DNA of 64,000 nucleotides from Magicicada septendecula (taxonomy: Eukaryota > Arthropoda > Insecta > Hemiptera > Cicadidae), in NCBI GenBank assembly GCA_034769895.1, contig CM068374.1, positions 356,907,802 through 356,971,801 of the forward strand. Direction: 5' to 3'. The notes beneath the pieces are model-generated. The model had not been told where the DNA came from and made no database searches. It worked only from the letters and a program-made list of their open reading frames with translations. The position numbers and the translations under genes were made by a program. Position 1 is the stretch's first letter. Each line of letters begins with the position of its first letter. Positions 1 to 15,883 of this stretch are shown here, in pieces.

Positions 1-680
<680 letters not shown>

Positions 681-792
681 CAGGTATAATTATAATTTGT
701 GATTTATGGTCTCCAAGTCGCGTTATTGAAATAAAACTTATAGTTTACCTTATTTCCTTTCCATCTTGCGACTTCGTTATAATGTCATACAC

Positions 793-825
793 GACATGTT
801 TCGGGAAACATGTTCCCATCTTCAG
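793..825 (-). ncRNA. Hammerhead-ribozyme-like motif, PLE1 left arm
   Basis: On the minus strand: core CTGAAGA (fits CUGANGA), one extra U, stem II GGGAA/TTCCC with loop CATGT, then GAAA, then the self-complementary ACATGT as a minimal stem III, then C as predicted cleavage residue. Hammerhead motifs with tiny stem III are known in Penelope-like elements. Stem I pairing is poor here, so activity is doubtful. Confidence 0.55.
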
Positions 826-837
826 GTTTAAAACTTC

Positions 838-3307
838 TTGCTCTCACATGAAGAACTTGTCAACGCTGTATCACAAATTATGAATCTTGAAGCTAATCAT
901 GCACGTTTGGTCTATAAATATAAGAACGCTAAATTGAAGGTGCTTAAGACTAACCTCAAGATCAAATTCATTAAAAAATGCATGCTAAATAACATCACAC
1001 CAAAATTCGCCCAAGTTAAGATCAATAACAACTCCATAAGTGCAATTAAGACAAAAATTATGTCTCAGGAATTTTGGTTAAAAGAAGAAATTAAACAGCT
1101 TTATATTAAGAAAATAAGTTTAAATCGTACGGTATATCGAGCGCATTTAGATGTTTTAAATACATTGCACCCGGCTATTATCAACAACGTTATCGGAACC
1201 GTAAATACACAGATAACAAACACAACAAAAGTCATCATAGCCACGCACAATAAGAAATTCACTAAACTACAACCCGAACAACATACACACAGGGACATCA
1301 AGTGTAAACATGTTTTCCACAAACGAGTAGACAGTCAAACTAAAATGACATTCAACGAAGATGAGATAAAGTTATTATCAAAAGGATTAAATTATAACCT
1401 ACCCAAATTTAATAAAAACAAAAATAATTTAGTACGAGAAGTAACAAACGCCGAAGCCGCTCTAAAATACATTAAAAATCAAGGAACACAACAGGAGGCA
1501 TGATCCATAATCAACAACAAACTAACACGACTACTAAAAATCAGCAACAACGATATAATGCCTTCAAAATACAAAGAGGAATTTAAGACAGCAAAAAGTA
1601 TCAAACAAAAACTCGAATTAAATGAAGCAGTAATAACAAAAGCCGACAAAGGCAATACATTGGTTATCATCTATAATTCAGATTACATAAAAAAGGGTTA
1701 CGAGTTCATTACCTGCAACAACATTAAACGCCTAAAGAACGACCCCACTACAAAATACACAAAACGATTAAACTCCGTTATTAATGAATGCATAACGTTG
1801 TTTGACAAAGACACTAGACGCCAGATTAAACAGATGAAACCGCGGGCCACCATATTCACTGGCTTGCCCAAATACACAAAGAACATATGCCCATACGACC
1901 CTTAGTTAATTACACATCTGCGCCTAGTTATATAGTAGATAAAAAACTACAACTCATTTTAAAAAATAGTATCAAACTAACAAACGTTTATAGCATAAAG
2001 AATAGCCTGGAATTTATAAACAACATAAGGAACGTTAATTTTGACCCGAACTATAAACTAGTCTCGTTTGACATTACCAATTTATACACTAACATACCGG
2101 TAAATGAGACTATAAACATACTTCAAACCAACTTGATTAATGCTGCAGTATTAAGCCAACAGCAAATTCAAGAACTGTTGTCATTGTTACGAGTCATATT
2201 ACAACAGAATTATTTTACTTTTGATAACACGTTTTTCGAGCAGAAAGAAGGATTAGCGATGGGTTCCCCGCTCAGTGGTCTATTGGCAGAAATATACCTT
2301 AATTATTACGAAAATAAATATCTTTTGTCTGCTCATAACAAATTGCATGAACTTATCATTTCATACACCCGATACGTTGATGACACCTTTATAATATTCA
2401 ACGGCACAAATAGACAAATCGATATAATGATCAAACACATGAACAACATAAACGGAAACATTAAATTTACTATGGAGACAGAGAAATATAATAGCTTAAA
2501 TTTTATGGACGTATGCATCAAGAAATCCACCGATTCTTTTAAATTTGGGATATACAGAAAACCCACAACTACAGACATGGTTATTCATGCAGATTCATAT
2601 CACCCACACACGCAAAAATTGGCTTCCTTCAGTGCTTTTGTACACAGACTATTGTCGTTCCCACTAAGCCAAGAAGACCTGAAGGAAGAGATAAACACTG
2701 TCAAATTCATTGCCGTAAGGAATGGATATAAAGACACAATTATAGACAAACTAATTCGTAAACATAAATCCAAAGCAAATAAAGTGATTAAATCTAATAA
2801 TACAGAGAACGCTTTCATCGCGACTGAATATACTAATCTACTTCCACACATTATAAAAAACGTATTTAAAAAACTAAACAATGTATTAAAACCACGAATA
2901 ACTTACGGAATTTCTTCAGACATAATAAACGTTCAGAACTTGAAAATAACTCGGGTGTGTATAAAATTGTGTGCTATGATTGTGACATGTTTTACATTGG
3001 CCAGACAGGGAGAAAATTTAAAGATAGATTTAGTTAACACATACCGAAGGGCAGCATTAGATATACTACCTCCAACTTCGCGTTACACTTGATCAATAAT
3101 AACCACGGATACACTAGTTGCGCCAAAAATTTGAAACCGTTGCTTATTTGCAAAAAAGGACGAATTATGAGCGCTTTAGAAGAGTTCGAAATCTACAAAG
3201 CATCGAGAACACAAAAAAACCTAGTGCTCAACGATCAATTGTCGTTTAACTCGAACAGCTTGTACGATACTGCGTTACAACATGTTTATCAGATTACAGA
3301 CAAATGA
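838..3307 (+). pseudogene. PLE1 reverse transcriptase / GIY-YIG endonuclease, broken
   Basis: This is the remains of one ORF for a Penelope-type polyprotein. The N-terminal Lys-rich region (838-1500) opens at a TTG, and the first in-frame ATG is near 880. It ends at an in-frame TGA (1501-1503), and the same frame resumes to about 1905 with the PLE landmark FTGLPK. A frameshift near 1880 leads to 1887-2935, the RT core. This has motif A (SFDITNLYT), motif B (GLAMGSPLSG), the catalytic YVDD near 2375, and the downstream YRKPTTTD block. A further frameshift near 2935 leads to the GIY-YIG nuclease (GVYKIVCYDC...FYIGQTGR, 2950-3025), which has an in-frame TAA near 3031 and ends at 3307. The RT residues are intact, but the breaks rule out a functional protein. 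GIY-YIG makes it a canonical animal PLE. Confidence 0.92.
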
Positions 3308-3464
3308 GAAATCAACAGTTGCGATTATGAACCCGAACAGTGCGCACTGATTCTTCGTGCGGTACGTTGTGACATTTTATTAATGTAGTGTGTTTTAATG
3401 ATGTTAGTCGAAGTTTTTTATTTGCGTTGACAAGTTCTTCATGTGAGAGCGAGAAGTTTTAAAC

Positions 3465-3497
3465 CTGAAGATGGGAACATGTTTCCCAAAACATGTC
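3465..3497 (+). ncRNA. Hammerhead-like motif, PLE1 right arm (mutated)
   Basis: The inverted partner of the left-arm motif. Core CTGAAGA and stem II are kept, but the conserved GAAA reads AAAA at 3488-3491. That removes an essential G, so this copy should be inactive. Confidence 0.5.
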
Positions 3498-3573
3498 GTG
3501 TATGACATTATAACGAAGTCGGAAGATGGAAAGGAAATAAGGTAAACTATAAGTTTTATTTCAGGTATAATTA

Positions 3574-3810
3574 CCTTCACATAATGAAATTCAAACTCTG
3601 TCAGTGACAAAATTGGGATGAATTTCCATTTATAGTTTTCAGATTAATAAAAGTAAAAACCATTGAGCGTGCATTCTGTCTTGGTCATACAATAATCTGT
3701 CAGTGTACTTATTCCAAAAATGTGTAGTTTGGTTTTGTGTGCATAAAATATAAATTTTTGATCAACTAAACGCTATAACTCACCGTCTGTGGCTTAAGTA
3801 AATGTCTTTT
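3574..3810. other. No gene seen
   Basis: Unassigned AT-rich sequence downstream of PLE1. Confidence 0.4.
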
Positions 3811-3818
3811 ATTCAATT

Positions 3819-3853
3819 GACATGTTTCGGGACACTTGTCCCATCATCAGAAT
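3819..3853 (-). ncRNA. Isolated hammerhead-like motif, relic PLE end
   Basis: On the minus strand: ATT stem I strand, CTGATGA, extra U, stem II GGGAC/GTCCC with loop AAGT, GAAA, palindromic ACATGT, cleavage C, then AAT closing stem I. This is the best consensus match in the window. No PLE coding sequence adjoins it, so it is probably the surviving end of a deleted element of a different subfamily from PLE1. Confidence 0.6.
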
Positions 3854-3855
3854 AT

Positions 3856-6720
<2,865 letters not shown>

Positions 6721-6722
6721 GT

Positions 6723-7735
6723 GGTTTGTGTTACAGTATATCATATCATAACCTGAATAGTGTTATCATGAGATTTTTGGATGATATAGTGTTGTTTGAT
6801 GAAAGTGCGGGACTGAGAATGTGATTAATGAGCTTAAACTGGAAAATCTAGGTACTCGTCTGAGACAAGTGTAATGGATTTAACAAGGCTGCACCAGATG
6901 ATGATGTGAAAATGAATGGCAAAGACCTGGTAGGTAAGAATTAAGAGAATGTAGAGAACACATTCTATGACACATGTCTATATACACTTCAGTTTACATA
7001 TGATCAAGTAATATGCGCAAATGACAAAGATGACTTAGAATACATGGGACGCAAACTGAAGGAAGAATACGGAAAATGGGGACTGCAGATGAATGTGGAA
7101 AAAACACAATATTTGTGTATAGGAGAGGACACGACCGACATAGTATTGGAAAGTGGTGAAATTGTTGCAAAATGTGAGAATTACAAATATCTGGGAATAA
7201 ATTTTAACAAGGAAGGACAGACGATACAGAAATAAAGTGTAGAGTAAACAAAGCAAGAACAATAATTAAGTCTCTAAATGGAATACTGTGGAGCACTGAA
7301 ATAGCAAAACGAAGGAAAATGAGAATATACAACACAATGATTAAGAGCACATTAGTATATGGGTCTGAGGCATGGATAATGAAAGAACATCTAAAAAGAA
7401 AGATAGAAGCTACAAAAATGGACGCCTTAAGAAGAATACGTAGAACATCAAAATTAGACCGGGTCAGAAACGAAACAATTAAGCAACAAATGAATATAAA
7501 AGAAACATTTTAGAACACATCGAGAAAAAACAATTAATTTGGTATGGGCACGTGCAAAGAATGGGGGAGGAGAGGTTGCCAAAGAGAGTGATGAAATGGA
7601 TACCACAGGAAAACAGAAAAAGGGGAAGGCCAAAAGTAAGTGTAAGGAGATCAGTGAGTGTATGAGGTCTAACCGAAGAAAACTGCAACAACAGGAGATA
7701 TTGGCAATTAGTCATCAGACGTCACAGGACGTTTT
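6723..7735 (+). pseudogene. LINE reverse transcriptase fragments, two joined pieces
   Basis: Around 6768-6830 a frame reads FLDDIVLFDESAG, close to the FADDIVLF catalytic motif of non-LTR RTs, and then decays. From about 6985 a second RT fragment starts past its own catalytic motif (degraded FADDQ-like). It continues with EYMGRKLKEEYGKWGLQMN, KTQYLCIG and YKYLGINFNKEG (7044-7235), then YGSEAWIMKE (thumb, 7319-7513). In a shifted frame it ends with WYGHVQRM...RLPKR...RKRGRP (about 7535-7640), the usual C-terminus of insect endonuclease-RT LINEs. Stops and frameshifts separate the blocks. Both pieces are 5'-truncated, as is common for LINEs. They may be two insertions or one rearranged copy. 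Confidence 0.82.
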
Positions 7736-7750
7736 AACCCGAATATATAT

Positions 7751-9498
7751 TACAACGATACATATTATTAAATGTAGGCGTTTCGTGCTCCACGTTCATG
7801 GGTGACATTATAACAATAAAAATACCGTGTATGTGTAATTGGGGTTCAGGTGTAATTATAATAAGAGTATTGTATTTATGAGTATTTAAAATTCATATTT
7901 ATTGTTTACTCAATCTTATAAATAATCATAAACATCATTAATAACCTTTGGTCACGATATTGCTCATTATTAAATGTTTCTCTCTTATACTATGCAGTGT
8001 TACACATATTTAAAAACCCTCTTATATCTAGACATGTTAATAATTTGATTTACTAATAATATATAAAATTAAAATCTAATTTGAATTGAATTCTTTTAAT
8101 TCAGATCTAACCTCAACTCGCTCAGTCTATACCAATGTTTAAAATTAATTTGAATTTATATTAATTACTTTTAGACTGGCATTTGTTTTAATATTCAAAT
8201 TTAAATTATTCTTTTCTATAATGCAAATATCACATCAATTTAACTATTTATTTTGATAAACAAAATCTACTCTCTCAACTTTAAATTCTTTTTTTTTAAA
8301 TTATTTCTTTATATGCGATCGCTCATTCTTACGACAACATTTATCTACATTTCTAAAATATTATTTCTAATTATAATTTTTTCTTTGTTTAAATTTATTG
8401 TCTTTTAATATAGTCTTTATGAGCTCTTTTTAAAAATCATTTAAAATGCATTATGCATGTCACCTCGAGTTCTGATGATCTTACGACTTATTGGCGGGGT
8501 CCAGCGTTGTCCAGAGTTAGTTTTCCATTCCTCCTGTCCTGGCGTGTTCCTGGATACGTCTAGAGTCCATCGTCGTTCTCCAGCATTGTGGTCCGCTTCA
8601 GAGAGTTGTTATCTGCTGCAAGGTAGATCTTAAACATCGTCTAACGTCCAGCATCCCTCGTCGCTCTGGTAGCTTCTCCGTAGATACTCTTGGTAGATTT
8701 AAACGATTCCGGTACTTAAGTTTTCCGGAATATTGTCATATAATTAACAAACGTTTTATTCTTTCGTTAATGCAACTTGTAATAAAAATTAACTGTTCTG
8801 CCGACGGACACATGTCCGACTGCAACTGTGTCTTGAAATGAAGAGAAGCGTTTTTGGTCGAACCCTCAATTTATACCCTCTCGAGATTCCGCGCCAGTTG
8901 GCTCCAAAGTCGTCCTGTCAATAGCCCCCACTCCCGAACCTTTTCATCTATTTGCAATTATTAGCAAATAGCAATGTTTTGCACAGAATCGAGATAGCAC
9001 AAATCATAGCTAATTCGATTAAGCACTCACTGTATTAATTTTGAGCGTCATAGGGTAATTTGCGTATTTTTGGCACATTTATTTCGCACTGTCTTCGCGT
9101 AGTGTGTCCTATTAACGTCATTTTTTCACTGGGGATAACTATAATTATATTTACACACACTTTGGTGCCTTAACACCAATTATAGTGTATATTATAGTGT
9201 ATTATAGTGTATTTGTTTATACACTAATTAGTTTTCGCACAGTGAATTAAAATAATTATTTTATTAATTACTTGGGGCGGGTTGCTGAGATTCCTGCCTG
9301 TACATACATCACTAACACACACATACAATTGAGCAGGTGTTCACTGCCTGTCGGAACAGGTTAATTTCTCCCCTAATCTAACAATGAAATATTTTTACAA
9401 TCTCAGACCTGTCCATTTACTCTTAACTTATAATAATTCTACAAAGTTTATATTTATTCAAATTAATGCCTAATACAGCGTATGGCTGTATCGTTGCA
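7751..9498 (-). repeat. 3' LTR of gypsy element 1
   Basis: A 1748-bp copy of the sequence at 14149-15878, with small indels. Read on the minus strand it starts TGCAACGATAC and ends GTATCGTTGTA, an imperfect 11-bp inverted terminal repeat. A TATA box (TATAAATT) lies at 8868-8875 on the minus strand. An extra AT-rich tandem bit near 9160-9215 is missing from the other LTR. Confidence 0.9.
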
Positions 9499-9511
9499 TT
9501 ACTCCTCTGCT
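9499..9511 (-). other. Polypurine tract of gypsy element 1 (candidate)
   Basis: The minus strand reads AGCAGAGGAGTAA directly before the 3' LTR start TGCAACG. This is the expected position and composition for the plus-strand primer of reverse transcription. Confidence 0.55.
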
Positions 9512-9719
9512 TGAGAAAAAAAATTTAATAAATATTTATTTATTAAATTTTTGTCTGTTTGTTATAGACAAATACAATCATATTATATTCGCTTAACTTA
9601 CGTTTACACCAGTTAAACAACACATAATAATGAGTAGTCCGTATAACGGTCACTGTTGGTGGAATGCAAGATTCACCCCTCCCTTATAACAGCTGATCGG
9701 TGCGTTGACCTTCTTCATT

Positions 9720-12302
9720 TTACCATATGCAGGATTGTATTTCTGCAACAACTTTAGTTGTGGGTCGCATAATTGTATACAGATGGACGGCTTTGGAAAA
9801 TACATCTATACAAACAAGTATGTGTTTCACTTCCCGACTTGATCTCGGAAGTGGTCCAAGAAAATCCACTGCACTTAGCTCTCCTTTCTGGTCCTTTCGG
9901 ATACTCTGCATTTCCACATAGGTATGTAGATTCGGTCCTTTTGCTGTTTGACACTCATAATGTTTCTTACTTTCGTTTTTAATCTTCCTGAACATATTAT
10001 TGATGGTGAAATCTTCACGTAGGCTTAAGTAACATTTAAGTGCAGCAGCATGTGCTAAACTTTCGTGTGTTGGTCGAATTAATTTATGCAACATATCATT
10101 TGTTAATACCACCTTCCAATCTTGCCTCATTAGTTTATATAAGACTCCATTTTGTACCTTGTAATGGTGTGGTAGGTGATCTCGTAGCTTAAATTCCCTC
10201 GTAGGATCATCTAAGTCTTGTTGTTGAGCTAGATTCTTCAACATGTGTTTAATATCATTATCAACAGTAAATTTAATAGGTAACAGTTGTAACTCATTAT
10301 GGTTCTTTTCATAGACCTCTTCACACTTTTGTGTTACGTATCTATTCAAAGTATCGGCTATAACATTATCTTTCCCTTTACAATATTTTATAGTAAAGGA
10401 ATACTCACCGATTGCTAGGATCCATCGTAACAATCGAGCGTTGGTTACTTTACATTTTAATAGAAATGATAACGCTTCATGGTCCGTATGTATTTCGAAA
10501 TGCGTTCCGTAAATATAATATCGAAACTGTTTCAGAGCGTATACTATAGCAAGTATCTCCTTCTCAGATGTAGAGTACTGCTTCTCTGCCCCTTTGAATA
10601 CTCTACTGGCATATGCAATGACACGGTGTTCTCCTGTAGCATCTTGTTGATACAGTACACTTCCACATGCGTGGTCACTAGCGTCTGTATAGATAACAAA
10701 TCTTCCATCTCGCTGTGGATGATGAAGAATTATGTTTTCCATGAATAACTTCTTGACTTGGTCGAAGGCATCTTGATGTTTCTTCTCCCACTTCCATTTG
10801 TGATTTTTCCTTGTTAACTCCAGCAGTGGTTGGGTTTTCTCTGCATATAGTTGTGAGAATCTTCTATAATATCCTGTGAGTCCCAAAAATGCTCGTAACC
10901 CTTTAATGTTCTTCGGTGTAGGGAAATCGGTAATACTGGATATCTTTATGGGATTGGGTTGAATACCTGAGGATGAAATAATATGACCTAGGAATTGGAT
11001 TGAGGATTTTCTGAATTCGCACTTGTCTAGGTTAAGGGATATATGGGCTTCCCTAAACTTGTGGAATATAGTGTTAAGGTGTTCAATGTGTTCGTCAAGT
11101 GTTTTTGATACTACCAGGATATCATCCACGAACACCATGGTGTAAGGCTCCACTTCTGGTCCCAATGCTTTCTCCAGACATTTTACAATTGCAGCCAAAC
11201 TCGTGCTCAAACCAAAGGGAACTACCTTGTGTTGATAGCATTTATTTTTATATAGGAAGGCGGTGTATTTTCTATCTTCTCTTCTAATTGGAATTTGCCA
11301 AAAACTTAAATCCAACTTAGTCAAATAATGTGCTCCTTCACACTTGGCAGTTTACTCGTCCGTAGGTGGTGCACAATCGAATTCACGTAGAACGACGCTA
11401 TTCAAGCTCCTCATGTCCAGGCATAAATGTACTTCTCCACTCTTCTTCTTTACTACAACTAGAGGATTAAGAAAGTTGCTGTTCGACCGCTCAATGACGT
11501 CATTCTCTATCATCCGTCGTATTTCCAGTTCAACTTCTCCCTCGTACTTCCTGGGTATTGGATACATTCGTCTGACAAATTTTGTAGGGTCTGATACCAT
11601 AATAGAGTGTTCGTAGACTGTGGTCTGCATCGGTACATCGCTGAATACTTCATTATACTCTTCTATTAATTTACATAACTTCGCTTCTTCTTGAGATGAC
11701 ATTCCTTCTTCAGCTGAATTAGCATGCTGAGTAGGTGCATATCGTATACATAGCTTGGATACGACAATAGGATTTTTACTTACCTCACCATTTTCTTCAT
11801 CTTCATTCATAATTAATTCATATAGAACATTCTTATAATTACATAACATCTTATTGTTATTGATATCAATCCTTGCACTTAAAGTATTTAATAAATCTAT
11901 TCCAATAATTCCATCATAAATAAGTTTATTCATTATGATCATAGGATATGTTATTTCTAAGTCCTTACAATTTAAAGTTATGTAAGCTTGCTGTCTAACC
12001 TTTTCTCTCTTATTCATGGCTGTAATAACATTTATATTACTGACAGGTAAAATAGCCGTTTGTTTAAAATATTTTTTATTTTGTTGTAGGCCTACCCACT
12101 TATTACTTAGTACAGTTAATTGGCTACCTGTATCGATTAACATTTTAATTCTACATCCATTAATTCGTACATTAATTATCGGACAATTTATTTCTGGTGG
12201 ATTCGGTGGCACCCTTCTGTCGGTGTCTAATAACTCATTTCTCACATCGCACAGATATATATATTGTTTATTGTGTACCCGTACATCCTGTTTTTCGGTC
12301 AT
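9720..12302 (-). pseudogene. Gypsy 1 Pol: protease-RT-RNase H-partial integrase
   Basis: One frame runs from 12302 to 9720, interrupted by a single in-frame TAA at 11352-11354. Order: aspartic protease (LIDTGSQLTVLS, about 12150-12120), RT start (YPIPRKYEGEVELEIRRMIE, PLVVVKKKSG), RT core (KLDLSFWQIP, VPFGLSTS, catalytic FVDD near 11125), RNase H (YTDASDHACGSVLYQQ, STSEKEILAIVYAL, HTDHEAL), tether (NVIADTLNR), integrase zinc region and the first catalytic Asp (AVDFLGPLPRS). The frame ends at 9720 before the second Asp and Glu of the integrase D,D,E triad. In the zinc region the CxxC reads HYEC, so one Cys ligand is replaced by His. RT and RNase H catalytic residues look intact, but integration function is lost. 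Confidence 0.93.
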
Positions 12303-13826
12303 TGTTTTGTGTCATGGGAACAGGATGGTTGAACAGAGCTTTGTCGCGGTTTCGCTTTGATTTCTCCCTCTGCACTCTCTCTCTTGCTCTGCATTGTGGA
12401 TATGGAGCGATCATATGTTTTACTAAATCTTTTCTTCCAATTTGTATCACGCACGTTTCTCTCCGAGTGGGGTTCCTTCTGTTCGTCTCGTGTGTTATTC
12501 ACAGCTGTGTGTTGCTTTACACTGTGCGCTGGCGGTGTGAAATTTCGCCTATAATTATCACGGTTTTGCATATCATCACGTTCTCATGCTTTATCACTAC
12601 GTTCGTAATTATTGTGATAATTAATCCGTGTTTGTTGATTGTGTGGTGAAGTGTTACTCTTGTTAATATTTTGTGATTGAGTGATAAGTATTAAGAATTG
12701 TTCGATCGTTTTGACACCCTGCGTATATACAGCTAACTGGATATCTCTATGGAAATGGTAAGACAACTTAGACACTATCTCATATTCAGAAAATTTTGGT
12801 TTTAAATGTTTTACACGTTCGATTTGCGCAATTGCGTACTGTTCAATACTCTGTTGTCCTTGTGCGTTGAATTTTCCATACTCGAGTTGATCCTTCACCT
12901 GTCGTTGGGTATGCACGTTCCAGTATCTGTTTTCGAATGCCTCACGAAACTGCTGATATGTACTGACGTTATCTCTAATAATAGAATACCATTGACTGGC
13001 TGAATCTTTAAGATATCGCGTGACGAAGTCTATCTTCTCGTCGTCATTTATTGCACTGCCAATCTTCTCTATCTCCTTCTCCACTCTAGCTAGGAATTCC
13101 ACACTGTTCTCCCATTTACCACCTGAGAACTTAAGTCTGCTCCTTTCGTCCATCGGTGTAGGAAACATTGTCATTTGATTCTGTCGTCTTCTCAACTCAC
13201 TTCGTAGCTGGTTCATTTCCTCTTGGATTTCATCTTTCATATATGATACGTCTCCCGAACGGTCCTTCGTAGTTTCTTCAATTCTATTTTCAGTGACTAC
13301 TGTACGTGTTTCTATTTCTCTAAGTTTACTGGTATTTGCTTGCGACATATTATTAATAGTTTGAATCTTATCATCCTGGTCTCGCGTTATAGTAGTTAAA
13401 GTATCATTTAAATTATCATTTATTTGTTTATGTGCTTCTTTTATATCTCTTCTCCACTTGAGATGTAATTCTTTTTGTTTATTTTCAATCCTTATGGCTT
13501 GGTCATGGAAGGCTTGTTTAAAATTATTCTCTAGCGTGTCAATACGTAAGTTGGTATCAACAATTTTTTCAGTTAACTGTGCATTACTGCTGATTATACT
13601 TTATTTTATTTCAAGATTATCATTCTTCAATTCTTCTAGCTTTCAGTTATTCTTATAGTGTCTTGTTTAAAATTTTCAGACTGTGTTCTAATTTATTTTC
13701 TAAACTTTCTGTTTGTTCTTTAAGTTTAGCATTTATATTTTCTGTTTGTTTTGTGCTTATTTCATCTACCCAAGCACGCATCATTGTCTGAAAGGTCTCC
13801 ATATCTAAGTTTCCTGGAGTCGTCAT
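12299..13826 (-). pseudogene. Gypsy 1 Gag, broken
   Basis: Gag probably starts at the ATG at 13826-13824 (MTTPGNLDMETFQTMMRAWV...). That frame stops near 13650, and a frameshift leads to 13348-12584. There a coiled-coil-prone N-terminal region (QEEMNQLRSELRRRQNQM) precedes a retrotransposon Gag capsid-like domain (KFSGGKWENSVEFLARVEKE, SASQWYSIIRDN, FREAFENRYW). An in-frame TGA at 12584-12586 separates the basic C-terminus (to 12299), which overlaps the Pol start by a few bases. No CCHC zinc knuckle is visible in the C-terminal piece. The TGA could be a decayed CGA. Confidence 0.85.
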
Positions 13827-13965
13827 GTTGAATTATTAAAAAAAATATTTATTTATAATTTATTATTATTAGTGAACTGTATGCAAGCTTTTATTTATTT
13901 ATTGTTGAATTATTATTTATTTATTTATTTTTATTTACTCCTGTTACAATTACACCAGTTTATTT

Positions 13966-13977
13966 GGGTGGGCGCCA
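13966..13977 (-). other. Primer-binding-site-like motif of gypsy element 1
   Basis: The minus strand reads TGGCGCCCACCC, like the TGGCGCCC-type primer binding sites of many gypsy elements. It lies 171 bp inside the LTR edge defined by the shared repeat, instead of directly beside it, which is abnormal and is discussed as a finding. Confidence 0.45.
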
Positions 13978-14148
13978 GTTGCGTTATTACAATACAATAC
14001 ACACAACAATTTTAAAGTACTAACATACAAAATTAATTAAAATATAATATTAGTTATATCTAATAACTCATCAAACATTGGTAATCATAGAGCATACATT
14101 AATTATTAAATGTAGGCGTGTCGGGCCCTACGTTGAAGGGCCATTCTA

Positions 14149-15878
14149 TACAACGATACATATTATTAAATGTAGGCGTTTCGTGCTGCACGTTCATGGG
14201 CGACATTATAACAATAAAAATTCCATGTATGTGTATAATTGGGGTTCAGGTGTAATTATAATAAGAGTATTGTATTTATGAGTATTTAAAATTCATATTT
14301 ATTGTTTACTCAATCTTATAAATAATCATAAACATCATTAATAACCTTCGGTCACGATATTGCTCATTATTAAATGTTTCTCTCTTATACTATGCAGTTT
14401 TACACATATTTAAAAACCCTCTTACATCTAGACATGTTAATAATTTGATTTAGTAATAATATATAAAATTAAAATGTAATTTGAATTGAATTCTTTTAAC
14501 TCAGATCTGACCTCAACTCGCTCAGTCTATACCAATGTTTAAAATTAATTTGAATTTATATTAATTACTTTTTTAGACTGGCATTTGTTTTAATATTCAA
14601 ATTTAAATTATTCTTTTCTATAATGCAAATATCAAATCAATTTAACTATTTATTTTGATAAACAAAATCTACTCTCTCAACTTTAAATTCTTTTTTTTTA
14701 TTATTTCTTTATATGCGATCGCTCATTCTTACGACTAACATTTATTTACATTTCTAAAATATTATTTCTAATTATAATTTTTTCTTTGTTTAAATTTATT
14801 GTCTTTTAATATAGTCTTTATGAGCTCTTTTTAAAAATCATTTAAAATGCATTATGCATGTCACCTCGAGTTCTGATGATCTTACGACTTATTGGCGGGG
14901 TCCAGCGTTGTCCAGAGTTAGTTTTCCATTCCTCCTGTCCTGGCGTGTTCCTGGATACGTCTAGAGTCCATCGTTGTTCTCCAGCATTGTGGTCCGCTTC
15001 AGAGAGTTGTTATCTGCTGCAAGGTAGATCTTAAACATCGTCTAACGTCCAGCATTCCTCGTCGCTCTGGTAGCTTCTCCGTAGATACTCTTGGTAGACT
15101 TAAACAATTCCGGTACTTACGTTTTCCGGAATATTGTCACATAATTAATGAACGTTTTATTCTTTTGTTAATGCGACTTGTAATAAAAATTAACTGTTCT
15201 GCCAACGGACACATGTCCGACTGAAACTGTGTCTTGAAATGAAGAGAAGGGTTTTCAGTCGAACCCTCAATTTATACCCTCTCGAGATTCCGCACCATTT
15301 GGCTCCAAAATCGTCCTGTCGATAACCCCCACTCCCAAACCTTTTCATCTATTTGCAGTTATTAGGAAATAGCAATGTTTTGCGCGGAATCGAGATAGCA
15401 CAAATAATAGCTAATTCGATTAAGCACTCACTGTAGTAATTTGAGCGTCGTAGGGTAATTTGCGTATTTTTGGCACATTTATTTCGCACTGTCTTCGCGT
15501 AGCGTGTCCTATTAACGTCATTTTTTCACTGGGGATAACTATAAAATTTACACACACTTTGGTGCCTTTGGTTTGTTTATACACTAATTAGTTTTCGCAC
15601 AGTGAATTAAAATAATTATTTTATTAATTACTTGGGGCGGGTTGCTGAGATTCCTGCCTGTACATGCATCACTAACACACACAAGATACACGTGTAACAC
15701 ACATACAATTAAGCAGGTGTTCACTGCCTGTCGGAACAGGTTAATTTCTCCCCTAATCTAACAATGAAATATTTTTACAATCTCAGACCTATCCATTTAC
15801 TCTTAACTTATAATAGTTCTACAGAATTTATATTTATTCAAATTAATGCCTAATACAACCTATGGCTGTATCGTTGCA
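14149..15878 (-). repeat. 5' LTR of gypsy element 1
   Basis: A 1730-bp partner of 7751-9498. Minus-strand ends are TGCAACGATAC and GTATCGTTGTA. The two LTRs differ by scattered substitutions and several indels, pointing to an old insertion. A partial duplication of the LTR end (ATTATTAAATGTAGGCG) recurs just inside the element at about 14101-14117. Confidence 0.9.
15269..15276 (-). promoter_or_regulatory. TATA box in gypsy 1 5' LTR
   Basis: The minus strand reads GAGGGTATAAATTGAGGG about 600 bp from the LTR start. The block is conserved in both LTRs and is the likely core promoter, with U3 upstream and R/U5 downstream. Confidence 0.6.
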
Positions 15879-15883
15879 TATAT

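Larger units (their letters stand above)
681..3573 (+). mobile_element. Penelope-like element 1 with inverted terminal repeats
   Basis: A 2.87-kb retroelement (693-3561) bounded by the 12-bp direct repeat CAGGTATAATTA at 681-692 and 3562-3573, taken as the target site duplication. About 140 bp is present at both ends in inverted orientation (727-866 and 3424-3563). Some 34 bp at the left end lies outside the arm. Such inverted terminal copies are known for the Penelope-like order. The interior encodes a Penelope-type reverse transcriptase followed by a GIY-YIG endonuclease. Each arm carries a hammerhead-ribozyme-like motif. The coding region has several breaks, so this is a dead copy. Confidence 0.9.
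7746..15883 (-). mobile_element. Gypsy-like LTR retrotransposon 1 (minus strand)
   Basis: An 8.1-kb element between LTRs at 7751-9498 and 14149-15878, coding on the minus strand (gag, protease, RT, RNase H, truncated integrase). The flanks read TATAT on both sides (7746-7750, 15879-15883), compatible with a short target duplication, though AT richness makes this weak. Domain order PR-RT-RNaseH-IN is that of Ty3/gypsy. No envelope ORF is present. The integrase is cut short about 220 bp before the 3' LTR, so the copy is internally deleted as well as mutated. Confidence 0.9.
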
